Counted from the first letter of the stretch, positions 8,429 through 17,041 are shown. The stretch is 43,100 nucleotides of DNA from Gammaproteobacteria bacterium (GCA_016124415.1 WGNS01000012.1:1-43100), one strand, 5' to 3'. Notes: a model not told the origin generated them from the sequence alone. Numbers and translations are program-made.

Positions 8429-9196
8429 TCAAACGTCGCCGACGCGTTCTATCCGGCTCTCGATGGAACCGTCCTGATTCAACCAAAGATGCCTTAACCC
8501 GGGCATGCGTTCATCGGCCCGAAAGTCCCGGGAGTTGGGGAGAAACTGTACGGAGGTGGCAGGCGCGCCCCAGCATGGAATACCTTCCACCCGTTCGAAA
8601 AAATCCTGATGGATATGCCCCCAGATCACGCCTCGCACCGTCGCGACATCCCGAATCGTCGCGAACAAATCCTCGGGATTGTCGAGCAGCATGTCGTCGT
8701 CCATCCAGGCGCAGCCGCTCGGCAAGGCGGGATGATGCAGCGCGATCAGATGATGCGCCTCGGGACGGTCACGCAAGTGCGCTGCCAGACCGGCCAGGCG
8801 CTCCTCGGAGAGGTGACCCGGACAACAACCCGGGATCGTTGAATCCAGCAATACAATGCGCCACGCGCCGAGATCAAGCACCTCGGGCATACCGATATTG
8901 GCCCCCGGCAGCATCCGCCGCATGACCTCCGCGTCGTCGTGATTTCCAGGCAGGCAGGCGATGGGGACTTCGAGCACATGCAGGTAATCTAGGAGCCTTT
9001 CGTACGATTCCGTGCTGCCCTCGTCGCTGAGATCGCCTGTGGCGAGGCAATAATCCGGACGGGACACCCGAACCAGTTCGAGCACGCCGGCCAGCGTTTC
9101 ATCGGGATCGACGCCCCGGATCACGGGGCCGACATTTTGTGCCAGGTGACAGTCGCTGATCTGAACGATATGCAGGGCGCCCGTCGCAGGAGTCAT
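8429..9196 (-). CDS. cpdA: 3',5'-cyclic-AMP phosphodiesterase CpdA
   Basis: 255 residues, a class III calcineurin-like metallophosphoesterase. All metal-binding motifs are seen in order: ISDCHL, TGDLSDEG, LPGNHDD, ALHHPALPSG and WGHIHQDF. CpdA cleaves cAMP to AMP in the cytoplasm, opposing the adenylate cyclase encoded at the start of this window. DCH in place of the common DxH with different neighbours is normal for CpdA. Its ATG overlaps the stop of tsaB by 4 bp, so the two are translationally coupled. Confidence 0.93.
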   Translation of the reverse strand: MTPATGALHIVQISDCHLAQNVGPVIRGVDPDETLAGVLELVRVSRPDYCLATGDLSDEGSTESYERLLDYLHVLEVPIACLPGNHDDAEVMRRMLPGANIGMPEVLDLGAWRIVLLDSTIPGCCPGHLSEERLAGLAAHLRDRPEAHHLIALHHPALPSGCAWMDDDMLLDNPEDLFATIRDVATVRGVIWGHIHQDFFERVEGIPCWGAPATSVQFLPNSRDFRADERMPGLRHLWLNQDGSIESRIERVGDV

Positions 9197-9900
9197 AGGG
9201 CGACACCGGTCGGTCGTTTGACCTTGAGGGACGGCGTCGCCACCTGATCGCGAAGATAGACCGGCAGGGCCTGTTCCGGCGAGACCGTTTTACCCTGGAC
9301 GTACAGTTGCGCACCGAGCGCGGCGATGTCGCGCGCCTGCGGCAGACATTCCCCGACCCACCCCGCGAGGGGACGATCGAGATGGCGATGCAAACGCGCC
9401 CCATAGGTGTACCAACCGGTGCCGCAGCCGAACCAATGACCGTCCGGGGGCATGGGAATCTCCTCGGGGGCGCAGACGCATTCGTCCTGCACCGCGACGA
9501 GCGAGCCTTTTTCGACGCGATAGCAGCCCCAATAGACCTCGGCCATGCGCGCATCGATCGCGGACAGCGTCTCGGTCTCGCCGCGCTCGCGCCAACTACT
9601 CCAAGCCAAAGCCGCCAAAGTGGATACCGGCGCGACGGGCAGATCGGAGGAAAAGGCGAGCCCCTGGGTCACTGCGCTCGCGATCCGTACACCGGTGAAC
9701 GCCCCGGGGCCCCGGCCGAAGGCGATCAGGTCGAGCTGGGACAACGTCAGACCGGCCTCGTCGAGCAGCGACTCGACCATGGGCAGGATCAATTCGGTAT
9801 GTTGCCTGGGGGCGATCTTGAACCGCTCCCGACTGTCGCCGTCGATATCGAGTGCCGCCGAACAGGCCTCGGTGGCAGTATCGATTGCCAAAATTCTCAT
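9193..9900 (-). CDS. tsaB: tRNA threonylcarbamoyladenosine biosynthesis protein TsaB
   Basis: 235 residues. The N-terminal ILAIDTATEACSAAL and the motif GRGPGAFTGVRIASAVTQGL are diagnostic of TsaB (YeaZ). It is the ASKHA-fold partner of TsaD in the complex that adds the threonylcarbamoyl group to A37 of ANN-decoding tRNAs. It lies 2 bp downstream of yoaA and overlaps cpdA by 4 bp. The yoaA-tsaB pair is also found in enterobacteria, which supports both names. Confidence 0.95.
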   Translation of the reverse strand: MRILAIDTATEACSAALDIDGDSRERFKIAPRQHTELILPMVESLLDEAGLTLSQLDLIAFGRGPGAFTGVRIASAVTQGLAFSSDLPVAPVSTLAALAWSSWRERGETETLSAIDARMAEVYWGCYRVEKGSLVAVQDECVCAPEEIPMPPDGHWFGCGTGWYTYGARLHRHLDRPLAGWVGECLPQARDIAALGAQLYVQGKTVSPEQALPVYLRDQVATPSLKVKRPTGVAL

Positions 9901-9902
9901 AG

Positions 9903-11846
9903 TTACCCTCCTATGACACGGGTAGAACGAGTGTCCTCCGTTAAACTGAAGAAGGACTTAACGTCGTCGATTGAACGAGTTTTAGTCATGGGGGGGAGGT
10001 TGCTCAAAAAGATCCGCCCGTAGCCGCGTGATATTAGACGAGGGTCACACAGGACCAACACGCCGAAGTCGTCGCGGTCGCGGATCAGCCGGCCCGCGCC
10101 CTGTTTGAGCGCGAGTACTGCCTGGGGGAGTTGTAACAGCCGGAAGGCGTTTTCGCCCTGCCGCGCCAATTGGGCCTGACGCGCCTGGAAGACCGGGTCG
10201 TCGGGGCTGAAAAACGGTAGCTTGTCGATAATGACGCAGGACAGGTGTTCGCCGCGCACGTCCACGCCTTCCCAGAAACTCGAGGTTCCGAGCAGGACGG
10301 CATTACCGAGCTCGCGGAAACGCTCCAGCAAAAGACCGCGCGGCGCATCGCCCTGCACGAGCAGCGGATAATCGATATGCTTCGCGCGCAGGCGCTCGGC
10401 GGCAAACCGCAAGGCCTGGTGGCTCGTGAACAGCAGGAAGGCGCGGCCGCGACTGGCCTTGACGATCTCGGCGGCAAGGTCGACGACGCGGTCGGTATAG
10501 GAACGATCACCCGGATCCGGCAAACCCTCGGGCAGGTACATCAGCGCCTGATTGGCGTAGTCGAACGGGCTCGCCCACTGTCCCGTACGCGGTTCGTCGA
10601 TACCGAGCCGGGCGGTGAAATGGCTGAAATCGGCGCCGATGGACAGGGTCGCGGAAGTAAACACCCAGGCGCAGTCGTAGCGCGCCATCTGTGCCCGGAA
10701 ACCCTCGGCGCAACTCATCGCGGTCTGATGCAAACGGAAGGCATGACGGCTGGTCTCATACCAACTGACCAGGTTTTCATCGTCGACGCAGGTCACCCGG
10801 GCCAACTCGTCGCGCGCGACCTCGCAACGCTGCCTGCAGAGTTCTAGGCCCTTGCTGCGTTCGGCATGGACCTCAAGCGCGGCATAGAGATCCATGATGC
10901 GCCCGCTGAGTTCGGCCATGGCGGCCTCCATGCCCGGCATCCTCGCCGCGACGTTCCACGAGCCGCGCGTATCGCCCTTGCCGAATAGCGCGCGAACCGA
11001 CTCGACTGATTCGCTGAGCTTGGTCGCGCGCTCCCCGATCTCGCGGGCGTCGCCGACCTCGGCGGCCTGACATTGGGCCGCGTCCCGCGCCAGCGACTGC
11101 AGTTGATGTGCGCTGACGGTGCGCCCGAAAAACTGGCTCGCGAGCTCCGGGAGCTGATGCGCCTCGTCGACGATGATGGCCTCGCAATCGGGCAACAATT
11201 CGCCGAACCCCTCGTCACGCAAACGCATGTCGGAAAGCAGCAGGTGATGGTTGATGACGACGATATCCGCCGACTGCGCCGCCCGCCGCGCCTTCACGAC
11301 ATGGCAGGCCTGGTAGTCCGGACATTCGGCGCCGAGGCAATTCTCGGCCGTAGAGGTGACCTGATACCAAATGGGCGAATCGGCCGGGACGTCGTCGACC
11401 TCCTCAATGTCGCCGTTGTGCGTGCGCCCGGCCCATTCCGAAATCCGAAGCAACTGCGCCTGCTGGACGCGCGGCAATTGTCCTGACTGGCCCGCGATCT
11501 CGAGACGGTACCGGCACAGGTAATTGCCGCGTCCCTTCAGCATGGCCGTGACGGGACGTATGCCGAGCGCGTCGCAAACCGTGGGCAGGTCGCGGCGAAA
11601 GAGCTGTTCCTGAAGGGTGCGGGTGCCGGTCGAGACCAACGTGCGGCCGCCGTGCAAACAGGCCGGAACGAGATAGGCGAAGGTCTTTCCGGTGCCCGTG
11701 CCGGCCTCGGTCACGAGCGTCGCGCCATCGGACAACGCCGACTCGACGGCCTCGGCCATCGCCTGCTGTTCGGGGCGCACCCGGAAGCCTGGAATACGGG
11801 TTTTGAGCGGCCCGGCGTCTCCTAAGGCTTCGGCCGCGCGCAGCAT
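9903..11846 (-). CDS. yoaA: ATP-dependent DNA helicase YoaA (DinG/XPD family)
   Basis: 647 residues, matching YoaA. Walker A is TEAGTGTGKT near residue 45 and Walker B/DEAH is IIVDEAHQLPE. Four cysteines between them (YLCRY, ENCLG, AECPD, QACHV) fit an iron-sulfur cluster of the XPD type. Later helicase motifs include VLLGTSSFWEGVDVRGEHL and KQGAGRLIRDRDDFG. YoaA is a 5'-3' superfamily 2 helicase that in E. coli acts with the DNA polymerase III chi subunit in repair of stalled replication. A 30-residue polar tail follows the last motif. It starts one base after the upstream stop and ends 2 bp before tsaB. Confidence 0.93.
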   Translation of the reverse strand: MLRAAEALGDAGPLKTRIPGFRVRPEQQAMAEAVESALSDGATLVTEAGTGTGKTFAYLVPACLHGGRTLVSTGTRTLQEQLFRRDLPTVCDALGIRPVTAMLKGRGNYLCRYRLEIAGQSGQLPRVQQAQLLRISEWAGRTHNGDIEEVDDVPADSPIWYQVTSTAENCLGAECPDYQACHVVKARRAAQSADIVVINHHLLLSDMRLRDEGFGELLPDCEAIIVDEAHQLPELASQFFGRTVSAHQLQSLARDAAQCQAAEVGDAREIGERATKLSESVESVRALFGKGDTRGSWNVAARMPGMEAAMAELSGRIMDLYAALEVHAERSKGLELCRQRCEVARDELARVTCVDDENLVSWYETSRHAFRLHQTAMSCAEGFRAQMARYDCAWVFTSATLSIGADFSHFTARLGIDEPRTGQWASPFDYANQALMYLPEGLPDPGDRSYTDRVVDLAAEIVKASRGRAFLLFTSHQALRFAAERLRAKHIDYPLLVQGDAPRGLLLERFRELGNAVLLGTSSFWEGVDVRGEHLSCVIIDKLPFFSPDDPVFQARQAQLARQGENAFRLLQLPQAVLALKQGAGRLIRDRDDFGVLVLCDPRLISRGYGRIFLSNLPPMTKTRSIDDVKSFFSLTEDTRSTRVIGG

Positions 11847-11847
11847 G

Positions 11848-12363
11848 TCAGACCGTGCTCGCCTGGTTGTCCCAGACCTCGTCGGCGACCACGCCTTCCT
11901 CCCGATTCCATACCATGCGGCCGATGCGCCGGAATCGCGCCACGGTCATGGCGCCGCGGCGGTTCTTGGGCGCCGTATCAAGCGCCTCGCAAATCTCGTC
12001 CCGATCCGCTTCGTAGATCTCGAAGGGTTCCAGATCGGCATCCATGAGCACGAGGAGGACGAGGTCCCAGTCCTGATCCATCCGGAACTGGCCGATACGA
12101 TGCCCGGACTTGGCCTCGTCGAAGATCGTGCGTCCCTTGATCTGGATGCGCTTACCCGCCCGCGGCCCCTTGCCGACGGCGTCGTAGCCGGGTTCCTGGC
12201 TCGCTTCGAGATCGAGCAGGCGGATGGCGTCGTGAAGGCAAACCTCGCCGCTGACCCCGGCCAACGGCTTACCGGTGGCACGGTAGTAGTCCGCCGCCAG
12301 TTTGCGGGCCTCGGCGATCAGTTTGTCGACGGAATAGACGCCCATAGGGTTCGCGTTCTTCAA
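11848..12363 (-). CDS. Uncharacterised protein, possible PD-(D/E)xK-like fold
   Basis: 171 residues from TTG at 12363; an ATG at 12345 is an alternative start. I do not recognise a characterised family. The centre reads GYDAVGKGPRAGKRIQIKGRT, where an Asp, a beta-strand and Q-x-K echo the PD-(D/E)xK nuclease core (Q/ExK variant), with a conserved-looking Glu earlier in SGEVCLHDA. A DWDLVLLVLMDADLEP segment follows, also typical of strands in such folds. It sits one base upstream of yoaA in the same operon, which would fit a DNA-processing role. The nuclease idea is inference from motif spacing only; the gene itself is well supported by operon position and codon pattern. Confidence 0.75.
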   Translation of the reverse strand: MKNANPMGVYSVDKLIAEARKLAADYYRATGKPLAGVSGEVCLHDAIRLLDLEASQEPGYDAVGKGPRAGKRIQIKGRTIFDEAKSGHRIGQFRMDQDWDLVLLVLMDADLEPFEIYEADRDEICEALDTAPKNRRGAMTVARFRRIGRMVWNREEGVVADEVWDNQASTV

Positions 12364-12438
12364 AAGCCTAGGAATAATCGATTAGAGCATTCTACATAGA
12401 AAGCGGATGCAAGGGAAAAGATACAAAAATGACTACCG

Positions 12439-12524
12439 GTAGGTTGGGCTGAGGCACGAAGCCCAACGTGCAAATCAATCTGTGGCCGTCAATGTTGGGC
12501 TTCATTTCATTCGGCCCAACCTAC
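12439..12524. repeat. REP doublet (REPIN-like), GTAG-headed palindromes, family 2
   Basis: GTAG followed by GTTGGGCT ... AGCCCAAC at 12439-12467, and the inverted partner GTTGGGCT ... GGCCCAAC then CTAC at 12494-12524. The two units face each other and together could fold into one long hairpin. The arms differ completely from the doublet at 7772, so this is a second family with the same GTAG head. This and the heptad repeat fill most of the 317-bp gene-free stretch 12364-12680. Confidence 0.7.
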
Positions 12525-12582
12525 AGCTTGCCAACAACGAGTTTCATGTAATCAAGCAACAGGATACCCAACCTTATGAGAG

Positions 12583-12645
12583 CTTGAAACTTGTGACGTG
12601 TAGCTTGTAACTTGTAACTGGCCACTTGAAACTTGTGACTTGTCA
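12583..12645 (+). repeat. Heptanucleotide tandem repeat, consensus CTTGTRA, nine units
   Basis: Nine consecutive 7-bp units starting at 12583: CTTGAAA, CTTGTGA, CGTGTAG, CTTGTAA, CTTGTAA, CTGGCCA, CTTGAAA, CTTGTGA, CTTGTCA. Most differ from CTTGTRA at one or two positions. The pair CTTGAAA-CTTGTGA recurs at units 1-2 and 7-8. The array ends 35 bp before the start codon of the downstream gene, so it lies in its promoter or leader region. Confidence 0.8.
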
Positions 12646-12666
12646 CATGCCCCGCCCCAACCGACC

Positions 12667-12674
12667 GAGGAGGT
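12667..12674 (+). promoter_or_regulatory. Strong ribosome binding site selecting a TTG start
   Basis: GAGGAGGT ends six bases before TTG at 12681. It is close to a perfect anti-16S match and decides this TTG start for the APH/P-loop gene; no ATG is available nearby in frame. Confidence 0.75.
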
Positions 12675-12680
12675 ACCTCA

Positions 12681-14222
12681 TTGAATACCGACCTCATCGG
12701 CGCCCTGCAGGATCCGGCGCTCTACGATCATCCGGTGACCGGGTTCCGGGTCATCGAAACCCACAGCTCGTGGGTGCTCCTGACCGGGCCCATGGCGTAC
12801 AAGATCAAGAAGCCCGTCGATCTCGGCTTCCTCGACTTCTCGACGCTCGACAAACGGCGGACCGATTGTCTCGAGGAGATTCGCCTCAACCGCCGTTTGG
12901 CGGATAACCTCTACCTGGACGTCATCCCGATCACCGGAACGCCCGACCGACCACGTCTCGGCGGCGAGGGAACGGCGATCGAATACGCGGTGCGGATGCG
13001 GCAGTTCGACCCGAATGCCCAACTCGATGCGCTGCTGAACCGCGGCGAACTGACCGCGGCCGTCTGCCGGCGCCTCGCCGAACGCATCGCGCGTTTTCAT
13101 ATCGCCTGCCCCCACGCGCCGGAAGAGAGCACGTTCGGCCGGCCCGAAACCATTCACCATACGGTCTTCGACAATTTCTTCCACCTGGCCGAAATGGGCG
13201 TGCGTCCGGACGAACAGGCGCGCATCGACGTCATTCACGAATGGTCGCGCCGGCAACACGAGTCACTGATCCCGACCTTCATTCAACGCCGCGCCGGAGG
13301 TCACATCCGCGAGTGCCACGGCGATCTGCATCTCGCCAACATCGCCCTGGTCGACGACGAACCGGTACCCTTCGATTGCCTCGAGTTCAACGCCGACCTC
13401 CGCTGGGTGGACACGATGAGCGAGATGGCCTTTCTGATCATGGATCTCGACCGCCGCGGCCGCGCCGACCTCGCCCGCATGACGTTGAACACCTATCTCG
13501 AATGCGGCGGCGACTATGACGGCATTTCGACCTTCCGCTATTACGCCGTCTATCGCGCGATGGTTCGGGCCAAAGTGGCGGCGATCCGGCGCAGCCAGGC
13601 CCATGACAGCGCGGGCGATGCCGACGCCCTGACGCGAGAGATCGCCGACTGCCTCGATCTGGCGTATCGCTATGTCACGTTCCCCAAAGGCCGCCTGATC
13701 CTGACGCACGGCCTTTCCGGATCGGGCAAAAGCGTGATCTCGGAGGGCCTGCTGGGCGAGGCGGACATCGTCCGCATCCGCTCCGACGTCGAACGTAAAC
13801 GGCTCTACCCCGAGCCCTCCGGCCGGTATTCGGCGGAGGCCGGCCGGGCCACCTACGAACACCTCGCGGGCGCTGCCGGCCGCATCGTCGAGGCCGGATT
13901 CAGCGCCCTGATCGATGCGACCTTTCTCCAACAGGCACAACGGGCCCGGTTCGGTGCGCTCGCCAAGGAACTGGGATGCCCGCTCGTGATCCTCGATCTG
14001 CAGGCCCCGGAGGAACTGCTGAGACGGTGGATCCGGGAACGCGCGGCGCGCGGCGGAGACCCCTCCGAAGCGGATGAGGCAGTGCTCGACCTTCAACTGC
14101 GCGCACGTGAGCCCCTGACGGCGGCCGAGCAGGCCCGGGCCGTTATGGTGGATACCAGCGAAGAGATCGACATGCGTACGCTTGCCGGCAGGATATTTTC
14201 AAACCCCCACGAAACGGATTGA
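12681..14222 (+). CDS. APH-like kinase fused to P-loop NTPase (bifunctional family)
   Basis: 513 residues in two domains. The N-terminal half is phosphotransferase-like: a Lys-containing start (YKIKKPVDLGF), a catalytic loop HGDLHLANI near residue 213 and DCLEFNADLRW as the metal-binding segment. The C-terminal domain has a Walker A GLSGSGKS near residue 345, an IRSDVERKR segment and a DATFLQ strand, as in small-molecule kinases of the AAA_33/zeta-toxin-like group. The full-length architecture is a widespread conserved family without known substrate; aminoglycoside resistance should not be inferred. Start TTG is set by the strong ribosome site upstream. Sat follows after 108 bp with its own promoter. 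Confidence 0.87.
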   Translation: MNTDLIGALQDPALYDHPVTGFRVIETHSSWVLLTGPMAYKIKKPVDLGFLDFSTLDKRRTDCLEEIRLNRRLADNLYLDVIPITGTPDRPRLGGEGTAIEYAVRMRQFDPNAQLDALLNRGELTAAVCRRLAERIARFHIACPHAPEESTFGRPETIHHTVFDNFFHLAEMGVRPDEQARIDVIHEWSRRQHESLIPTFIQRRAGGHIRECHGDLHLANIALVDDEPVPFDCLEFNADLRWVDTMSEMAFLIMDLDRRGRADLARMTLNTYLECGGDYDGISTFRYYAVYRAMVRAKVAAIRRSQAHDSAGDADALTREIADCLDLAYRYVTFPKGRLILTHGLSGSGKSVISEGLLGEADIVRIRSDVERKRLYPEPSGRYSAEAGRATYEHLAGAAGRIVEAGFSALIDATFLQQAQRARFGALAKELGCPLVILDLQAPEELLRRWIRERAARGGDPSEADEAVLDLQLRAREPLTAAEQARAVMVDTSEEIDMRTLAGRIFSNPHETD

Positions 14223-14244
14223 TTTCAATCGCGCCCCGGCTCTC

Positions 14245-14253
14245 TGATATACT
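14245..14253 (+). promoter_or_regulatory. Extended -10 promoter element for sat
   Basis: TGATATACT: a TG-N extension plus TATACT, one mismatch from TATAAT. It lies 78 bp before the sat ATG in the gap after the APH/P-loop gene. No good -35 is seen, as expected for extended -10 promoters. The leader would be about 70 nt and includes a small GAGCC/GGCTC hairpin. Confidence 0.45.
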
Positions 14254-14330
14254 CCGGCGACCGAATCCGTATGCGGCCGGGAGCCAAGGCTCGCGACGCG
14301 CCCGTTTCATCGCAAATACCAGGAGGCAAC

Positions 14331-15548
14331 ATGTCCAACCTCGTCAGACCCCATGGTGGTGGTGATCTGCACCCACTATTGCTCACCGGCCCCGATCTCG
14401 AGACCGAAAAGGCCCGCGCCGCCACTCTGGCCCAGGTCAAGATCGGCTCCCGCGAAGCCGGTGACCTGATCATGATGGGCATCGGCGGCTTCACGCCGCT
14501 GACCGGATTCATGACCCGCGCCGACTGGGAAGGGGTTTGCGACGGCTACCGCATGGCCAGCGGCCTGTTCTGGCCGATCCCGATCACGCTGTCCACGGAC
14601 CAGGCCACGGCCGACACGCTGACCACCGGCCAGGATATCGCGCTCGTCAGCGCCGAGACCGGCGAGATCATGGCCACCATGCAGCTCACCGAGAAGTATA
14701 CGATCGACAAGGCCCACGAGTGCGTCTCGGTCTTCAAGACCACCGACGAGGCGCACCCGGGCGTCAAGATGGTCATGGACCAGGGCGAGGTCAACCTGGC
14801 CGGTCCGGTCAAGGTGCTGTCCGAAGGCGATTTCGCCGAACGCTTCCCCGGCATCTACATGACCCCGGCGCAGACCCGCGCCCTGTTCGAGGAGAAGGGT
14901 TGGAGCACGGTCGCGGCATTCCAGACCCGCAACCCCATGCACCGTTCGCATGAGTACCTGGCCAAGATCGCCATCGAGACCTGCGACGGCGTACTGATCC
15001 ATTCCCTGCTCGGCAATCTCAAGGCCGGCGACATCCCGGCCGACGTCCGCAGCGACGCCATCGACTCGCTGGTCGAGAACTACTTCGTCAAGAACACCGT
15101 GATCCATGCCGGCTATCCGCTCGACATGCGCTATGCGGGTCCCCGCGAGGCCCTGCTGCACGCGCTGTTCCGCCAGAACTACGGCTGCTCGCACCTGCTG
15201 GTCGGCCGCGATCACGCCGGCGTCGGCGACTATTACGGCCCCTTTGATGCGCACCACATCTTCGACGAGATCCCTGCGGATGCACTCGAGACCAAGCCGC
15301 TCAAGATCGATTGGACCTTCTGGTGCTACCGCTGCAACGGCATGGCCTCGATGCGGACCTGTCCGCACGGCGCCGAGGACCGCCTGCTGCTGTCCGGCAC
15401 CAAGCTGCGCAAGTCCCTTTCGGAAGGCGGCGAGGTCGCCCCCGAGTTCAGCCGCCCCGAGGTCCTTGAAATCCTGCGCAAGTACTACGCGAGCATCGAT
15501 CCCGAGAACCGCGTGGAGGTCACGCTCAGCGGCCATTCGGCGCGCTGA
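14331..15548 (+). CDS. sat: Sulfate adenylyltransferase (ATP sulfurylase), dissimilatory type
   Basis: 405 residues. The ATG at 14331 has AGGAGG ten bases upstream; the longer frame from 14271 is not needed. The nucleotide-binding signature [13 protein letters not shown] lies near residue 198, with [13 protein letters not shown] near 292 and a Cys-rich segment [16 protein letters not shown] near 331 that is typical of Sat from dissimilatory sulfur metabolism. Sat interconverts APS plus pyrophosphate with ATP plus sulfate. In sulfur oxidisers it runs toward ATP, in assimilation toward APS. No APS reductase (apr) or APS kinase is in the window. The heavily C-ending codon use suggests high expression. 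It has its own promoter and is followed by a GC-rich hairpin. Confidence 0.95.
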   Translation: MSNLVRPHGGGDLHPLLLTGPDLETEKARAATLAQVKIGSREAGDLIMMGIGGFTPLTGFMTRADWEGVCDGYRMASGLFWPIPITLSTDQATADTLTTGQDIALVSAETGEIMATMQLTEKYTIDKAHECVSVFKTTDEAHPGVKMVMDQGEVNLAGPVKVLSEGDFAERFPGIYMTPAQTRALFEEKGWSTVAAFQTRNPMHRSHEYLAKIAIETCDGVLIHSLLGNLKAGDIPADVRSDAIDSLVENYFVKNTVIHAGYPLDMRYAGPREALLHALFRQNYGCSHLLVGRDHAGVGDYYGPFDAHHIFDEIPADALETKPLKIDWTFWCYRCNGMASMRTCPHGAEDRLLLSGTKLRKSLSEGGEVAPEFSRPEVLEILRKYYASIDPENRVEVTLSGHSAR

Positions 15549-15563
15549 TCCCGACCGGAAAAC

Positions 15564-15594
15564 GGCCGGCGCCGGGCTCGTCCCGGCGCCGGCC
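15564..15594 (+). terminator. Perfect 13-bp GC hairpin after sat
   Basis: Arms GGCCGGCGCCGGG (15564-15576) and CCCGGCGCCGGCC (15582-15594) with a five-base loop. There is no T-run after it, so it may terminate weakly or protect the 3' end of the sat transcript. Confidence 0.5.
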
Positions 15595-15673
15595 TCAGGG
15601 TGTGCAGCCCATCCGGACCCTGTTACAATCCGAGGCTGTTTGAACGGTTTTTGCGCCGAAGACCAGGGGTGAC

Positions 15674-17041
15674 ATGCAAGCGTCCATCATCGATTCCGCC
15701 TACGAACTCCTCGATGAGACCATCCTGTATCACAATGGACAGCCCGTAGGCACGACGGCCGCCGTTCCGACCAATCTTTCCGCCGTCAACTACGGCGACT
15801 GCTTCATCCGCGACTTCTTCCCTTCGGCGCTCGTCTTCCTCATGAAGGGCGAGTACGAGATCGTGCGCAACTTCCTGACCACGGTGCTGCGCCTCTGCGA
15901 CCAGCAGGAGCGCATGCCGGGCCATGACTTCTCGGAAGGCTTGATGCCGGCCAGTTTCGAAGTCGCGGCAACCGAAGACGGCGGCACCAAACTCATCGCC
16001 GACTTCGGCGACCGCGCCATCGGCCGGGTCGCGCCCGTGGATTCGGCGGCTTGGTGGATGATCCTGCTCCGGGTCTACTCGCTGACGAGCGGTGACCTCA
16101 CCCTGGCGCACAGCGACCGCTTCCAGGAAGGCATGCGCAAGATCCTCAATCTTTACCTGCACGAGAGCTTCGAGATGTCCCCGGCGATGCTGGTGCCGGA
16201 CGCGGCCTTTATGATCGATCGCCGCATGGGCGTCTACGGCCACCCGCTCGAGATCCAGGCCCTGTTCTACGGCATGCTCGCCACCGCTCAGCAACTGCTG
16301 CTGCCGGGGCCCGCCAACGACGGCCTGCTCAGGATCATCAACAAGCGCATGCCGGCGCTCTGCTCTTATGTCCGCCTGTTCTATTGGCTGGATGAACAGC
16401 GTCTCAACGAAATCCACCGCTACAAATCCGAGGAGTTCGGCTGGGATGCCCAGAACCTGCTCAACATCTACCCCGAGACCATTCCGGACTGGCTGGACGG
16501 CTGGCTGTGCCGCAACGACGGCTATATGGTCGGCAACATCGGCCCCGGCAAGATCGATTTCCGCTATTTCGCAGGCGGCAACCTGCTCTCGATCATCTTC
16601 GGCCTCACGACCGACGCCCAGGGCGATATGATCATGCGGCTCTACGACTCGCACTGGGACCAGTTGGCCGGACGCATGCCGTTCAAGCTCGTCTATCCGG
16701 CCGTCAGCGGCCAGGAATGGGCGCTGCTGACCGGTTGCGACCCCAAGAACTCGCCATGGTCCTACCACAACGGCGGCAATTGGCCTTGCCTGCTCTGGAT
16801 GTTCACGTGCGCGGCCATCCGCACGGGCCATGCCGATTTGGCCGCGCGCGCCGTCGAGGTCGCGGGCGCGCGCCTGCTCAGGGATCGTTGGCCCGAATAC
16901 TACGACGGCCAGATGGGCTCGCTGATCGGCCGCCGCGCCAATCTCAATCAGACATGGACCGCGACCGCCCTGATCATCGCCCATCAACTGCTCGACAATC
17001 CCGACAGCCTGGCCGTCTTCGAAGCGCTCATCAGCACATGA
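15674..17041 (+). CDS. Neutral/alkaline invertase, glycoside hydrolase family 100
   Basis: 455 residues, against 468 for cyanobacterial InvA. Family hallmarks are NYGDCFIRDFFPSALVFLM, PVDSAAWWMILLRVY, MIDRRMGVYGHPLEIQALFY, NGGNWPCLLW and NQTWTATALI. By my recollection of InvA, its catalytic Asp188 and Glu414 correspond to D182 (in MIDRRMG) and E408 (in WPEYYDG), with the same offset of six for both. It should hydrolyse sucrose to glucose and fructose in the cytoplasm; no signal peptide is present. AGGGGTG precedes the ATG. The stop overlaps the HDOD gene start by 4 bp (ATGA). Invertase in a presumed autotroph suggests turnover of self-made sucrose. Confidence 0.92.
   Translation: MQASIIDSAYELLDETILYHNGQPVGTTAAVPTNLSAVNYGDCFIRDFFPSALVFLMKGEYEIVRNFLTTVLRLCDQQERMPGHDFSEGLMPASFEVAATEDGGTKLIADFGDRAIGRVAPVDSAAWWMILLRVYSLTSGDLTLAHSDRFQEGMRKILNLYLHESFEMSPAMLVPDAAFMIDRRMGVYGHPLEIQALFYGMLATAQQLLLPGPANDGLLRIINKRMPALCSYVRLFYWLDEQRLNEIHRYKSEEFGWDAQNLLNIYPETIPDWLDGWLCRNDGYMVGNIGPGKIDFRYFAGGNLLSIIFGLTTDAQGDMIMRLYDSHWDQLAGRMPFKLVYPAVSGQEWALLTGCDPKNSPWSYHNGGNWPCLLWMFTCAAIRTGHADLAARAVEVAGARLLRDRWPEYYDGQMGSLIGRRANLNQTWTATALIIAHQLLDNPDSLAVFEALIST

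Noticed and set aside
12634-12647. TGTGAC-TT-GTCACA as a CRP site
   Set aside because: CRP half sites need six bases between TGTGA and TCACA; here there are four, and the site is part of the heptad repeat.
14376-15536. 386-codon open frame antisense to sat
   Set aside because: Strong GC codon bias of sat keeps the opposite frame open; the translation has no family features. The same applies to the long frames antisense to the invertase (15623-16987), yoaA and gor.
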